Positions 24,071 to 32,454 are shown, counted from the stretch's first letter. The stretch is 64,000 nucleotides of DNA from Streptomyces sp. NBC_00459 (GCF_036013955.1 NZ_CP107903.1:5208001-5272000), one strand, 5' to 3'. The notes: a model not told the origin generated them from the sequence alone. Translations and numbers: made by a program.

Positions 24071-24400
24071 TCAGCCCGGCCAGGTACCCGTCAGACGCCT
24101 GACGGCGGTCGCGCCGCCGCGGTCGACAGCGGCCTTGACTCCGGCGAAGATCGCGCCCTGTACGACGGCTGCCCCGAGCACCTCGCGCCAGCTGCGGGAC
24201 TCGTCCGTGGCGTCAGGGGCCTCGTCCTCGTGCGCGAGCCGTTTCCAGTTCAGCGACGTGGACGGCCTTTTCGTGGACCTGCCCGGTAGTCGCGGCGGCC
24301 TTGGCGCGCACCGGCTCGGGGGTCCTGTCCTGCACCGTGTGGGCCGCGTGTGTCGCCTTGTCCCGACGTCAGCCGCTCGTCACCCCTCGTGACAGCCGTG
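24071..24400 (-). pseudogene. Decayed DUF3618/DUF4235 membrane-protein locus
   Basis: Minus-strand translation of about 24250-24071 gives the C-terminal half of a DUF4235 protein (Ser-Trp-Arg-Glu-Val-Leu-Gly-Ala-Ala-Val-Val-Gln-Gly-Ala-Ile-Phe-Ala, ending Thr-Gly-Thr-Trp-Pro-Gly). Its N-terminal membrane part is gone. Immediately upstream, in another frame, is a fragment with Ala-His-Thr-Val-Gln-Asp-Arg-Thr-Pro-Glu-Pro-Val-Arg, typical of the DUF3618 proteins usually encoded nearby. No start codon joins them. It looks like a deletion that fused and frameshifted a normal Streptomyces gene pair. Confidence 0.6.
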
Positions 24401-24410
24401 GCGGACGCCG

Positions 24411-25079
24411 TCAGCCGACGCTCAGCTCCGTGAGGCCCGTGTGCCCGCCGATGCCGCCCAGCTCGCCCAGCGGCAGCGTGTGCTGGGTCTGCAGGACCTT
24501 CGCGCGGAGGTAGCGGACGTTCGCCGGGGTGGTGAACACGCCCGTCGGAACGCGGTCGTGGACGTCCGTGCCCAGGGCCCGGAGCTGGTTGGCCTTGTCC
24601 GGGTTGTTGGAGAGCAGGTCCACCGAGGTGATCCCCAGGGCCTGGAGCATCTGGGCCGCCGCCGTGTAGTCGCGGGCGTCCTCCGGGAGGCCCAGCGCGG
24701 CGTTCGCGGCGTAGGTGTCGAGGCCGTCGTCCTGGAGGGCGTACGCGTCGAGCTTGTTGTAGAGGCCGATGCCCCGGCCCTCCTGGCGGAGGTAGAGCAG
24801 GACGCCGCCGTGCTCGGCTATGCGTTCGACGGCCTCGCGCAGCTGGGGGCCGCAGTCGCAGCGGGCCGAGCCGAAGACGTCGCCCGTGAGGCACTCGGAG
24901 TGCAGCCGGACCAGCGGGGTGGTGCCGGGCGCCGGTTCGCCGAGGACCATCGCCACGTGCTCCTGACCGTCGGCCAGGCCGTGGAAGGTGACCAGTTCGG
25001 TGTCGACGCTGTAGCCGTCGTGGAAGCGCAGCGGCACACGGACACGGGAGCGCTGGGTGGCGGTGGGGAAGTCGGGCAT
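24411..25079 (-). CDS. ribA: GTP cyclohydrolase II
   Basis: 222 aa, close to the usual length. Zinc ligands lie in Glu-Cys-Leu-Thr-Gly-Asp-Val-Phe-Gly-Ser-Ala-Arg-Cys-Asp-Cys-Gly (about 63-78), followed by the catalytic Arg-Gln-Glu-Gly-Arg-Gly-Ile-Gly-Leu (about 99-107). It converts GTP to 2,5-diamino-6-ribosylamino-pyrimidinone phosphate, formate and pyrophosphate, the first riboflavin step. It stands alone, not fused to RibB, and shares MarR-type operator palindromes with the marR and ribD-like genes, so it may serve a side pathway. Confidence 0.92.
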   Translation of the reverse strand: MPDFPTATQRSRVRVPLRFHDGYSVDTELVTFHGLADGQEHVAMVLGEPAPGTTPLVRLHSECLTGDVFGSARCDCGPQLREAVERIAEHGGVLLYLRQEGRGIGLYNKLDAYALQDDGLDTYAANAALGLPEDARDYTAAAQMLQALGITSVDLLSNNPDKANQLRALGTDVHDRVPTGVFTTPANVRYLRAKVLQTQHTLPLGELGGIGGHTGLTELSVG

Positions 25080-25131
25080 GCGGGTCTCCCGGGTCGGTCT
25101 GATCGATCCTCGGATCTGCTTCTGCTCGGAT

Positions 25132-25151
25132 CTGCTTCAGTTTTGAAGCAG
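25132..25151. promoter_or_regulatory. MarR-type operator before ribA (site 1)
   Basis: CTGCTTCA and TGAAGCAG form an exact 8-bp inverted repeat around GTTT, 53 bases upstream of the ribA start. The half-site GCTTCA recurs in site 2 (25182) and a related palindrome lies before marR. Confidence 0.6.
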
Positions 25152-25181
25152 ATCTTCACTCAAGTGGTGACCCTACCTCAT

Positions 25182-25197
25182 GCTTCAAAGTTAAAGC
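25182..25197. promoter_or_regulatory. MarR-type operator before ribA (site 2)
   Basis: GCTTCAAAGTTAAAGC is a near-perfect 16-base palindrome in the 149-bp gap between marR and ribA, indicating that ribA has its own regulated promoter rather than relying on read-through. Confidence 0.55.
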
Positions 25198-25228
25198 AAC
25201 GAAATGCGGGTCGACTCTCCGTGTCGGC

Positions 25229-25771
25229 TCATGCGCCGGCCTCGCCCGCTTCGCCGGCGTTGCACGAGGTCGACGACCTGCGCAGCCACGGCAGACCCTC
25301 CGGCGCCGACTCCGTCCCGTCCCCCTGGAGCGCCTGCTCGATCCGCCTGCCGATCTCCTCCAGCTGGCCCACCTGCTCGGGAGTCAGATGGTCGAAGAGG
25401 GCGGCACGGACCGTGGCGACATGCCCGGGCGCGGTGCGCTCCAGCACCGCCATGCCCTCGTCGGTCAGCGCGGCGACGGTGCCCCGCTTGTCCCACTTGC
25501 AGGCCTCGCGCCGTACGTGGCCGTCCTTCTCCAGTCGTGCCACGGCGTACGTCAGCCGACTGCGTGTGATCTTCAGCTTCTCGGCGAGATCGGTCATCCG
25601 CAGCCGCCGCTCGGGCGTCTCGGAGAGGTAGGCCAGGATCGTGTAATAGAGGTGCGGCATCCCGGCGTCCTGCTGGAGCTGCCGGTCGAGCGCGTCCTCC
25701 AGGAGCAGGGAGGCCCCGACGTACGCGCGCCACGCGCGCTGCTCCTCGGGGGTGAGCCAGCGGGTCGTCAT
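25229..25771 (-). CDS. MarR-family regulator of the rib cluster
   Basis: 180 aa from the ATG at 25771. The winged HTH is at about 45-110 (Leu-Tyr-Tyr-Thr-Ile-Leu-Ala-Tyr-Leu-Ser-Glu, Met-Thr-Asp-Leu-Ala-Glu-Lys-Leu, Ser-Arg-Leu-Thr-Tyr-Ala-Val-Ala-Arg-Leu-Glu-Lys-Asp-Gly), followed by dimerisation helices and a low-complexity tail. It lies between ribA (same strand, downstream) and a divergent RibD-like gene, with similar palindromes on both sides, so it very likely represses both and itself. Ligand unknown. Confidence 0.88.
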   Translation of the reverse strand: MTTRWLTPEEQRAWRAYVGASLLLEDALDRQLQQDAGMPHLYYTILAYLSETPERRLRMTDLAEKLKITRSRLTYAVARLEKDGHVRREACKWDKRGTVAALTDEGMAVLERTAPGHVATVRAALFDHLTPEQVGQLEEIGRRIEQALQGDGTESAPEGLPWLRRSSTSCNAGEAGEAGA

Positions 25772-25788
25772 GCGACCAGTGTAGGTTT

Positions 25789-25803
25789 GTTTAAAACTTG
25801 AAC
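25789..25803. promoter_or_regulatory. MarR-type operator in the marR/ribD-like divergent promoter
   Basis: GTTTAAAACTTGAAC is a 15-base pseudo-palindrome 17 bases upstream of the marR start and 56 bases before the RibD-like start. It resembles the two sites before ribA. Confidence 0.55.
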
Positions 25804-25858
25804 CAAGTCGGGTCGGTCGAGCCCGCCCACGCAAGCGTCGCCGGAAGAGAGTGCCCCC

Positions 25859-26998
25859 ATGCCCCTCCCGTACGTCCTGTTGTCCGCCGCCGTCTCCCTC
25901 GACGGTTATCTGGACGACACCGGCCCCGAGCGGCTGCTGCTCTCCAGCCCCGCCGACTTCGACCGGGTCGACGAGGTACGGGCTTCCAGTGACGCGATCC
26001 TCATCGGCGCCGGCACCATCCGTGCCGACAACCCGCGGCTCCTGGTCAACTCGCCCGAGCGGCGGGCCGCGCGGCTGGCGGCCGGAAAACCCGAGTACCC
26101 GCTCAAGGTGACGGTGAGCGGATCGGGCGAGCTGGACCCGGCCGCCAACTTCTGGCACACGGGCGGCGAGAAGCTCGTCTACACGACGGACAAGGGCGCC
26201 GAGCAGGCCCGGCGGGCGGAGCTGGGCGCCGGCGTGGACATCGTCTCCCTGGGCCCGGGCACCCTCGACTGGCGGACCCTCCTCGAACACCTCCACGACG
26301 TGCGGGGCGTACAGCGCCTCATGGTCGAGGGCGGCGGCACCGTCCACACCCAGCTCCTCCAGCGGCACCTCGCCGACGAACTCCAGCTCGTCCTCGCGCC
26401 CCTCTTCGTCGGCGACCCCGACGCCCCCCGCCTCTTCGGCCCCGGCGCCTACCAGGGCGGCCGGCTCCGGCTCACGGAGACACGACGCATCGAGGACGTC
26501 GTCCTCATGCGGTACGAGCCCACCGCCCCCGGCGCCGGCCCGCTCGTCTCCGCCGCCGACCGGCACTGGCTGGCACTGGCGTGCGAGCTGGCGGAACGGT
26601 GTCCGCCGTCGAGCACGGCGTTCAGTGTCGGGGCGGTGGTGGTCGCCGCCGACGGTACGGAACTGGCGCGCGGGCACTCACGGGAGGGCGGCGACCCGGT
26701 CGTGCACGCGGAGGAGGCGGCGCTCGCCAAGCTCGACCCGGCCGACCCCCGGCTTCCGACGGCCACCGTCTACAGCAGCCTGGAGCCCTGTGCGCGGCGC
26801 GCGTCCCGCCCGGCACCCTGCGCCCGGCTGATCCTCGACGCGGGCGTACGCCGGGTGGTGACCGCCTGGCGCGAGCCGGACACCTTCGTGGTGGCGGCGG
26901 ACGGGAACGGGCTGCTCACGGGGGAGGGCGTCGAGGTCGTCGTACTCCCCGAGTACGAGCAGCGCGCCAAGGCTCCCAACGCCCACCTGCCCGGCTGA
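25859..26998 (+). CDS. RibD-like bifunctional protein with swapped domain order
   Basis: 379 aa. The first 215 residues are a RibD C-terminal-type reductase (Ser-Ala-Ala-Val-Ser-Leu-Asp-Gly at 9-16, Gly-Ala-Gly-Thr-Ile-Arg-Ala-Asp-Asn-Pro, Val-Glu-Gly-Gly-Gly-Thr-Val). The last 150 are a cytidine-deaminase-like zinc domain (His-Ala-Glu-Glu at about 283-286 and Glu-Pro-Cys-Ala...Ala-Pro-Cys-Ala). In standard RibD the deaminase comes first. The second zinc Cys is also spaced wider than the usual Pro-Cys-X-X-Cys. Probable substrate: the RibA product. Divergent from marR and likely co-regulated with ribA. Confidence 0.85.
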   Translation: MPLPYVLLSAAVSLDGYLDDTGPERLLLSSPADFDRVDEVRASSDAILIGAGTIRADNPRLLVNSPERRAARLAAGKPEYPLKVTVSGSGELDPAANFWHTGGEKLVYTTDKGAEQARRAELGAGVDIVSLGPGTLDWRTLLEHLHDVRGVQRLMVEGGGTVHTQLLQRHLADELQLVLAPLFVGDPDAPRLFGPGAYQGGRLRLTETRRIEDVVLMRYEPTAPGAGPLVSAADRHWLALACELAERCPPSSTAFSVGAVVVAADGTELARGHSREGGDPVVHAEEAALAKLDPADPRLPTATVYSSLEPCARRASRPAPCARLILDAGVRRVVTAWREPDTFVVAADGNGLLTGEGVEVVVLPEYEQRAKAPNAHLPG

Positions 26999-27074
26999 CG
27001 CCCGCGCCCGGGAGCCCGCCGAACCAAACGTGGTGATCGAGGTCCCGCAGATGGCGTATAGTTGCATTCAACGG

Positions 27075-27148
27075 CGCGGGGTGGAGCAGCTCGGTAGCTC
27101 GCTGGGCTCATAACCCAGAGGTCGCAGGTTCAAATCCTGTCCCCGCTA
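27075..27148 (+). tRNA. Initiator tRNA-Met (CAU)
   Basis: The 74-base cloverleaf has acceptor CGCGGGG/CCCCGCT, anticodon loop CTCATAA and T-loop TTCAAAT. Position 1 is C and does not pair with T72, and the anticodon stem carries three consecutive G-C pairs (GGG/CCC); both are marks of an initiator tRNA. CCA is not encoded. Confidence 0.93.
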
Positions 27149-27155
27149 CTAAAGG

Positions 27156-27197
27156 CTCAGGGGCCGGAAACCAGGAAACTGGTTTCCGGCCCCTGAG
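27156..27197 (+). terminator. Terminator after tRNA-fMet
   Basis: A perfect 19-bp stem (27156-27174 with 27179-27197) around a GAAA loop, followed by TCGTTTTTA. Confidence 0.93.
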
Positions 27198-27300
27198 TCG
27201 TTTTTAGCCCGGTCGGTCCACCGGACTCGCCCGCCGCACCCGTCCCCGGAAACCTGGACGGGACGGACGGGCCGCGGTGATCCGGCGGGAGACGAGACAA

Positions 27301-28422
27301 GTGGGACGGTCGGGACACCTTCTGGACCCGGCAGCGGGCGAGCCGGAGGAAAAGGCCATCTCACGGGTGCGGACCCTCGTCCGCGTCCTGCCCGCGCTCC
27401 TGATCTTCGGCGGGATCGTGTACGACTACGCCACCCCGCGTCACTTCACCGCCATCCCCTTCTTCACGGCCGCCCCGCTCATCGCCGCCCCGCTCTCCTC
27501 GCTGCGCACCACGGCGGTCACCGCCGCCGCAGCCCTCCTCGCCCAGTACGTCGTGCACCTCCGCTTCGGGTCCAGCGCGGACGCCGACTCGATCACCGAG
27601 ACGGTCACCGTGGCCACGGTCGCCGTCCTGGCCGTCGTCATCAACCGGATGGTGCGCCGGGGCGACCGGCGCCTCGCCTCGGCCCGCGAGATCGCCGAGG
27701 CCGTGCAGCGCGCCGTACTGCCCGAACCTGAGGCGCGCATCGGCTCGTTCGAGATCGCCGCCCGGTACGAGGCCGCCCATGAGGGCGCGTTCATCGGCGG
27801 CGACCTGTACGCCGTGCAGGACACCGCGTACGGCGTGCGGGTCGTCCTCGGGGACGTGCGGGGCAAGGGGATGGGGGCGGTGGCGGCCGTCGCCGTCGTC
27901 ATCGGGGCGTTCCGGGAGGCCGCCGAACAGGAGGCGACCCTGGAAGCGGTCGCCCAGCGGCTGGAGCGGGCCCTCGCGCGCGAGGGCGCCCGGCGCGACG
28001 GGCTGGAGGCCGCCGAGGGTTTCACCACCGCGGTCCTCGCCGAACTCCCGCACGGCGACGGGATCGTACGCATCCTCAACCGCGGCCACCCCCCGCCCCT
28101 GCTTCTCGCCGCCGACGGCACCCTGCGCACCCTCGACCCGGCCGAACCCGCGTTGCCGCTCGGCATGGGCGACCTCGGCAGCTGGCCCGACCGTGCGGAG
28201 GACGCCTCCTTCCCCGTCGGCGCGACGCTGCTCCTGCACACCGACGGGCTGTCCGAGGCCCGCGACGAGCACGGCGCCTTCTTCGACCCGGCCGCCCGGC
28301 TCACGGGCCGTGTCTTCCGCGCCCCGGCCACTCTGCTCGCCACCCTCGCGGACGAGGTGCGCCGGCACTCGGGCGGCGGGACCACGGACGACATGGCGCT
28401 GCTCGCCGTACGACGACCCTGA
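27301..28422 (+). CDS. Membrane PP2C/SpoIIE-type phosphatase
   Basis: 373 aa from the GTG at 27301, with GGGAG 9 bases upstream; an in-frame GTG at 27277 would add 8 residues. Three or four membrane helices lie in about 25-115, then a short linker helix and a SpoIIE-type PPM domain (Gly-Gly-Asp-Leu-Tyr, Gly-Asp-Val-Arg-Gly-Lys-Gly, Asn-Arg-Gly-His-Pro-Pro, His-Thr-Asp-Gly-Leu-Ser-Glu-Ala, and Thr-Asp-Asp at the end). The metal-binding Asp residues are present. Such proteins usually dephosphorylate anti-anti-sigma factors; the partner is not nearby. Confidence 0.88.
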   Translation: MGRSGHLLDPAAGEPEEKAISRVRTLVRVLPALLIFGGIVYDYATPRHFTAIPFFTAAPLIAAPLSSLRTTAVTAAAALLAQYVVHLRFGSSADADSITETVTVATVAVLAVVINRMVRRGDRRLASAREIAEAVQRAVLPEPEARIGSFEIAARYEAAHEGAFIGGDLYAVQDTAYGVRVVLGDVRGKGMGAVAAVAVVIGAFREAAEQEATLEAVAQRLERALAREGARRDGLEAAEGFTTAVLAELPHGDGIVRILNRGHPPPLLLAADGTLRTLDPAEPALPLGMGDLGSWPDRAEDASFPVGATLLLHTDGLSEARDEHGAFFDPAARLTGRVFRAPATLLATLADEVRRHSGGGTTDDMALLAVRRP

Positions 28423-28674
28423 CGTCGTTTCTGACATCAGTTCTCATCAGTTTTCATCGGTTGTCACCAAGGGTGAGTGAGTGCTCTCTCTCCGCATAAG
28501 AACTGACATACCGTCAATACTCGGGAGTCACTTACGGCATGGTCAACTCGCCCGATTTTCACCGGTGGTGACCCAGAAAGTCCTCGGGAAAAGGATTAAC
28601 GATCAACGGGAACAGCTTGGAATCAGGTGGCCGGGTCTATTAACGTTCGATAACGCAGCGCGGTAGTCCCAGCC

Positions 28675-28845
28675 GTCACAAGAGTCGGCTCCGTGCGCAA
28701 GTGCCTAATCCCGCAAGGGAACCGGGGAACCATCACCTTGGGGTGAATCGCTCGTCCGCCTCCGTGGCAACACGGCAGGTATACGCGCGTAGGAGACCTT
28801 CCTGCTCCGAACCCGTCAGCTAACCCGGTAGGCGAGAAGGAAGGA
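28675..28845 (+). ncRNA. ydaO/yuaA-type c-di-AMP riboswitch
   Basis: The leader of the M23 peptidase contains the family's conserved blocks in order: GTGCCTAATC, ACCGGGGAACC, TTGGGGTGAATC, TAGGAGACCTTC, CCGAACCCGTCAGCTAACC and the closing GTAGGCGAGAAGGA. This is the class that senses cyclic di-AMP and in actinobacteria often turns down cell-wall hydrolase genes such as rpfA. The stretch from 28423 to the riboswitch has no gene and should hold the promoter. Boundaries are approximate. Confidence 0.9.
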
Positions 28846-28860
28846 AAGGAGCACGCCCAC

Positions 28861-29928
28861 GTGGCGTCAAACCCGGCTGCCCCAGTAGCCCCCTTCGTGC
28901 CGAGTCAGCGCAGCAGCGAGACCGAGGACGGGAAGATCCCGACCTTCGGCTTCGGTAGCCGCCGCACCGACGAGGGCCCCTGGGAGGAGTGGAATCCCAG
29001 CGCGGACACCACTCGTCCGGTTCGCGGCCGGCACCGCGTCGGCAAGCAGCGCGGCGGAGGCGGACTCGCCCGCAGCTCCACCGTTCTCGGCGTCGGCGTC
29101 ATAGCCGCTGTCGGCGGGGCCGGCATGGCCACCGCGCAGACCGGCAAGCCGCCGGTCTCCATCTCCATCCCCGACCTGCCCTCGGTCGGCTCGCCCTTCT
29201 CCAACGACGACTCGGACGCCGAGCCCAAGGGCTCCGCCACCGCGCTCAGCAGCGTCGGCGTGACCTCCGAGGAGACCCAGCAGGGCACCAGCGACGCGGG
29301 CGAGGCCCTGCGCGCCCGCATCATCCTCCAGGCCGAGCAGCAGAAGGACCAGGCCGAGGCCAAGGTCCAGCAGGCCGCCCAGGACGCCGCCGCGAAGAAG
29401 GCAGCCGCCGAGGCCGCCAAGGTGAAGCGCGAGGCCGCGGCCAAGGTCGCCGCCGAGAAGAAGAAGGTCGCGGACGCCGCGAAGGCGAAGCTGGAGGCCG
29501 CGCGTCTGGCCGAGCTCGCCAAGCAGTACACGCTGCCGACCTCCTCGTACACGATCACCTCGACGTTCGGCCAGGCCGGCTCGCTGTGGTCCTCCGGCTA
29601 CCACACCGGCCTCGACTTCGCCGCTCCCACCGGTACCCCGCTCAAGGCGGTGCACACCGGCACGATCACCGAGGCGGGCTGGAGCGGCTCGTACGGCTAC
29701 CGCACGATCCTCACCCTGGAGGACGGCACCGAGATCTGGTACGCCCACCAGTCGTCGATCAACGTCAGCGTCGGCCAGAAGGTCAACACGGGTGACGTCA
29801 TCGGCCGCGTCGGCGCCACCGGCAACGTCACCGGGGCCCACCTCCACATGGAGGTGCACACCAGCAGCTCGGACAGCGCCGGCATCGACCCGATGGCGTG
29901 GCTGCGGAGCATGGGCCTGAACCCGTAG
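28861..29928 (+). CDS. M23-family peptidoglycan endopeptidase
   Basis: 355 aa, GTG start with AAAGGAG. A cytoplasmic-looking N-terminus (1-75) precedes one membrane/signal segment (about 77-97). Then come a Lys/Ala/Glu-rich coiled coil (about 155-215) and a LytM/M23 domain with Tyr-His-Thr-Gly-Leu-Asp-Phe (about 247-253) and His-Leu-His-Met-Glu-Val (about 327-332), the zinc ligands. It cleaves peptidoglycan cross-bridges outside the membrane, and is controlled by the c-di-AMP riboswitch in its leader. Confidence 0.92.
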   Translation: MASNPAAPVAPFVPSQRSSETEDGKIPTFGFGSRRTDEGPWEEWNPSADTTRPVRGRHRVGKQRGGGGLARSSTVLGVGVIAAVGGAGMATAQTGKPPVSISIPDLPSVGSPFSNDDSDAEPKGSATALSSVGVTSEETQQGTSDAGEALRARIILQAEQQKDQAEAKVQQAAQDAAAKKAAAEAAKVKREAAAKVAAEKKKVADAAKAKLEAARLAELAKQYTLPTSSYTITSTFGQAGSLWSSGYHTGLDFAAPTGTPLKAVHTGTITEAGWSGSYGYRTILTLEDGTEIWYAHQSSINVSVGQKVNTGDVIGRVGATGNVTGAHLHMEVHTSSSDSAGIDPMAWLRSMGLNP

Positions 29929-29952
29929 GAGACTCCTTCCCCGGTCTCTTCC

Positions 29953-29992
29953 CGGTGGTCCTGGCGGTCAGTTCCCGACGCCAGGACCACCG
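29953..29992 (+). terminator. Terminator after the M23 gene
   Basis: A 14-bp perfect stem (29953-29966 with 29979-29992) 24 bases after the stop codon; no T-run. Confidence 0.75.
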
Positions 29993-30066
29993 GTCGTTCC
30001 GTCGTTCACACGAACTTCGTGAACCGGCCGGAATCAGGGCCTCCGCGGCGGGCGTTGACGACGAGC

Positions 30067-31011
30067 ATGACTGCTCTTCGCAAGCTCGGATCATCGGACC
30101 TAGAGGTCTTCCCGCTCGCCCTCGGCGGCAACGTCTTCGGCTGGACCGCCGACGAGGCGCAATCCTTCGAGGTGCTCGACGCGTATGCCGCGGCAGGCGG
30201 CAACTTCCTCGACACCGCCGACTCCTACTCGGCCTGGGTCGGCGGCAACAAGGGCGGCGAGTCCGAGACCATCATCGGTAACTGGCTCAGGGCGCGCGGC
30301 AACCGCGAGGACATCGTCGTCGCCACGAAGGTCAGCCAGCACCCCGAGTATCCCGGCCTCTCCGGCGCCAACATCAAGGCCGCCGCCGACGCCTCCCTGC
30401 GCCGCCTCGGCACCGACCACATCGACCTCTACTTCACGCACTTCGACCAGCCCGAGGTGCCCGTCGAGGAGATCATCGGCGCCCTCGACGAACTGGTGAC
30501 CGCGGGCAAGGTGCGGTACATCGCCGCCTCCAACATCTCGCCCGAGCGGCTCCAGGACTCCCTGGACCTCTCCGACCGCGAGGGCCTGGCCAAGTACGTG
30601 GCCATCCAGCCCCACTACAACCTGGTCTCACGCGACACGTACGAGGGTCCACGGCGCGACATCGCCTCCCGCACCGGCCTCGCCGCCGTCCCGTACTACG
30701 CCCTGGCCTCCGGCTTCCTCACCGGCAAGTACCGCGCCGGTACGGCGGTCGACAGCCCGCGTGCGCAGGGCGCCGCCCAGCACCTGGAGTCGGAGCGGGG
30801 CCGGAAGGTCCTGGCCGCGCTGGACGCCGTCGCCACGGCACGGGGAGCGGAGGTCGCCACGGTCGCCCTGGCCTGGCTCGCCGCCCGGCCGACGGTGGCG
30901 GCCCCGATCGCGTCCGCCCGCACGGTGGACCAGCTGCCGCCGCTGCTCGCGGTCGCGGAACTGGAACTGACGGAGGCGGAGGTCGCGAGTCTCACGGCGG
31001 CTTCGGCGTGA
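30067..31011 (+). CDS. Aldo/keto reductase
   Basis: 314 aa from the ATG at 30067. Family pattern: Leu-Gly-Gly-Asn-Val-Phe-Gly, Phe-Leu-Asp-Thr-Ala-Asp-Ser-Tyr (catalytic Asp/Tyr, about 46-53), Val-Ala-Thr-Lys (catalytic Lys near 84), His-Ile-Asp-Leu-Tyr and Tyr-Ile-Ala-Ala-Ser-Asn. An NADPH-dependent TIM-barrel reductase; substrate not predictable. Stands alone, converging on the PrsW gene with 24 bases between. Confidence 0.9.
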   Translation: MTALRKLGSSDLEVFPLALGGNVFGWTADEAQSFEVLDAYAAAGGNFLDTADSYSAWVGGNKGGESETIIGNWLRARGNREDIVVATKVSQHPEYPGLSGANIKAAADASLRRLGTDHIDLYFTHFDQPEVPVEEIIGALDELVTAGKVRYIAASNISPERLQDSLDLSDREGLAKYVAIQPHYNLVSRDTYEGPRRDIASRTGLAAVPYYALASGFLTGKYRAGTAVDSPRAQGAAQHLESERGRKVLAALDAVATARGAEVATVALAWLAARPTVAAPIASARTVDQLPPLLAVAELELTEAEVASLTAASA

Positions 31012-31035
31012 GCCCCTGCCGAGTGCGTTGACGGG

Positions 31036-32454
31036 TTACGAGCGGTACGGGTTGTAGGCCGGGTACGGGTCGTAGGCGGGGCGGTTGTGGCCGTGGCCGG
31101 GGGCGGGGTCGTAGCTGTGGCCGTGGCCGTGGACATGGCTGTACGAGGGGTACGGCGTCGTCGGTCCGTACCCCTGTCGGCCGTACGGCGGCCAGGCGGT
31201 GAACGGCGGGACGGGAGCCGGGGCCGGCGCGACGGCGCGTGCCGCGTGGTCCAGGGCCGGGCGGGCCACCGCCCTGCGCTGCCACAGCTCGCCCAGCAGC
31301 TCCTGCTCCCGGACGACGAAGTCGGCGCCCGCCCGGCCGAGGCGCCCCCGGTGGCGCAGGAACGCGAGTGAGGTGGCGTACGCCTCGTACTGCGCGACCT
31401 CGCGCGCCGCGGGCCTGCCCAGATGACGCCGGGCGTACTCCCGGGCCAGACGGCGGGCGCGCATCGAGCCGAGGGCGTGCGGCTCGGCCGGGGCCAGCCA
31501 GCCGGCCATCGCGTACGCAGGCAGCTCGGCGCGCACGGTACGCAGTTCGCGTTGCCGGGTCCAGATGACCAGCCAGGTCAGCAGCCCGAACGCGGGGACC
31601 ATGAACGCGGCGTACACCGCGAAGAAGCCGTAGTCCCCGAAGGTCGACGAGCCGTTCCAGAAGGCGTGCATGCTCATCGCGAGCAGCAGTCCGGACAGCG
31701 GCAGCAGCACCCGGCGGACGTGCCGGCGTTCGCCCGACAGCGCGGAGATCCCGAAACCGATACCGGTGAGGACCGTGAACAGGGGGTGCGCGAACGGCGA
31801 CATGACGATCCGCACGAAGAAGGTCGCCGCGGTGACCGAGGCGATACCGCTGTCCCCGGTGAGCTGGTCGGTGCCGAAGGCGGTGCCGAGATAGAGGATG
31901 TTCTCGGTGAAGGCGAAGCCGGTCGCGGTGACCCCGGCGATGACGACCCCGTCGACGATCCCGGTGAAGTCGCGCCGCCGGAAGAGGTAGATGAGCAGTA
32001 CGGCGGCCGCCTTGGCGGACTCCTCGACGATCGGCGCTATGACGGTCGCGCCGAGGGTGTCCGCGCTCGACGGGTCGGCGGTGGCCGTCGCTATCCATCT
32101 GGTCGCGAAGCTGTTGGCGACGATCGCTATCAGGGCCGCCGCGCAGGCACCCCAGGCGAAGGCGAAGAGCAGGTTCCGCCAGGGCCCCGGCTCGACCCGG
32201 TCCAGCCAGCGGAACGCGGCGACCAGCAACGGCACGGGCAGTACGGCGAGCCCGAGCCCGACCAGGAACCCCTCGGTGCCGGTCTGTTCGCGGACCAGGG
32301 CGAGGATGACGAGCCCGGAGAGCGTGAGCAGGCTGATGAGGGCGCCGTACCGCACCCATGGCCGCTGCCACCAGTGAGCGTGCCGCAGCGCCCCGCCGAC
32401 GGGACCGTCGGTGGGGCCGCTGGGCTGCGTCGGGTACGGGGGAAAGGTGGCCAC
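31036..32454 (-). CDS. PrsW-family intramembrane metalloprotease
   Basis: 472 aa. Eight or so membrane helices span about 35-290. The signature residues are present: Ile-Val-Glu-Glu-Ser-Ala-Lys-Ala (about 147), Phe-Ala-Phe-Thr-Glu-Asn (about 184), His-Pro-Leu-Phe (about 222) and His-Ala-Phe-Trp-Asn (about 262). The C-terminal 170 residues are soluble, ending in a Tyr/His/Pro/Gly-rich tail. PrsW proteases cleave anti-sigma factors such as RsiW; a natural candidate substrate would be a membrane anti-sigma factor, not identified here. Confidence 0.9.
   Translation of the reverse strand: MATFPPYPTQPSGPTDGPVGGALRHAHWWQRPWVRYGALISLLTLSGLVILALVREQTGTEGFLVGLGLAVLPVPLLVAAFRWLDRVEPGPWRNLLFAFAWGACAAALIAIVANSFATRWIATATADPSSADTLGATVIAPIVEESAKAAAVLLIYLFRRRDFTGIVDGVVIAGVTATGFAFTENILYLGTAFGTDQLTGDSGIASVTAATFFVRIVMSPFAHPLFTVLTGIGFGISALSGERRHVRRVLLPLSGLLLAMSMHAFWNGSSTFGDYGFFAVYAAFMVPAFGLLTWLVIWTRQRELRTVRAELPAYAMAGWLAPAEPHALGSMRARRLAREYARRHLGRPAAREVAQYEAYATSLAFLRHRGRLGRAGADFVVREQELLGELWQRRAVARPALDHAARAVAPAPAPVPPFTAWPPYGRQGYGPTTPYPSYSHVHGHGHSYDPAPGHGHNRPAYDPYPAYNPYRS

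Noticed and set aside
28481..28666. 61-aa ORF upstream of the M23 peptidase
   Set aside because: It lies in the promoter and leader of the riboswitch and has no ribosome-binding site or family.
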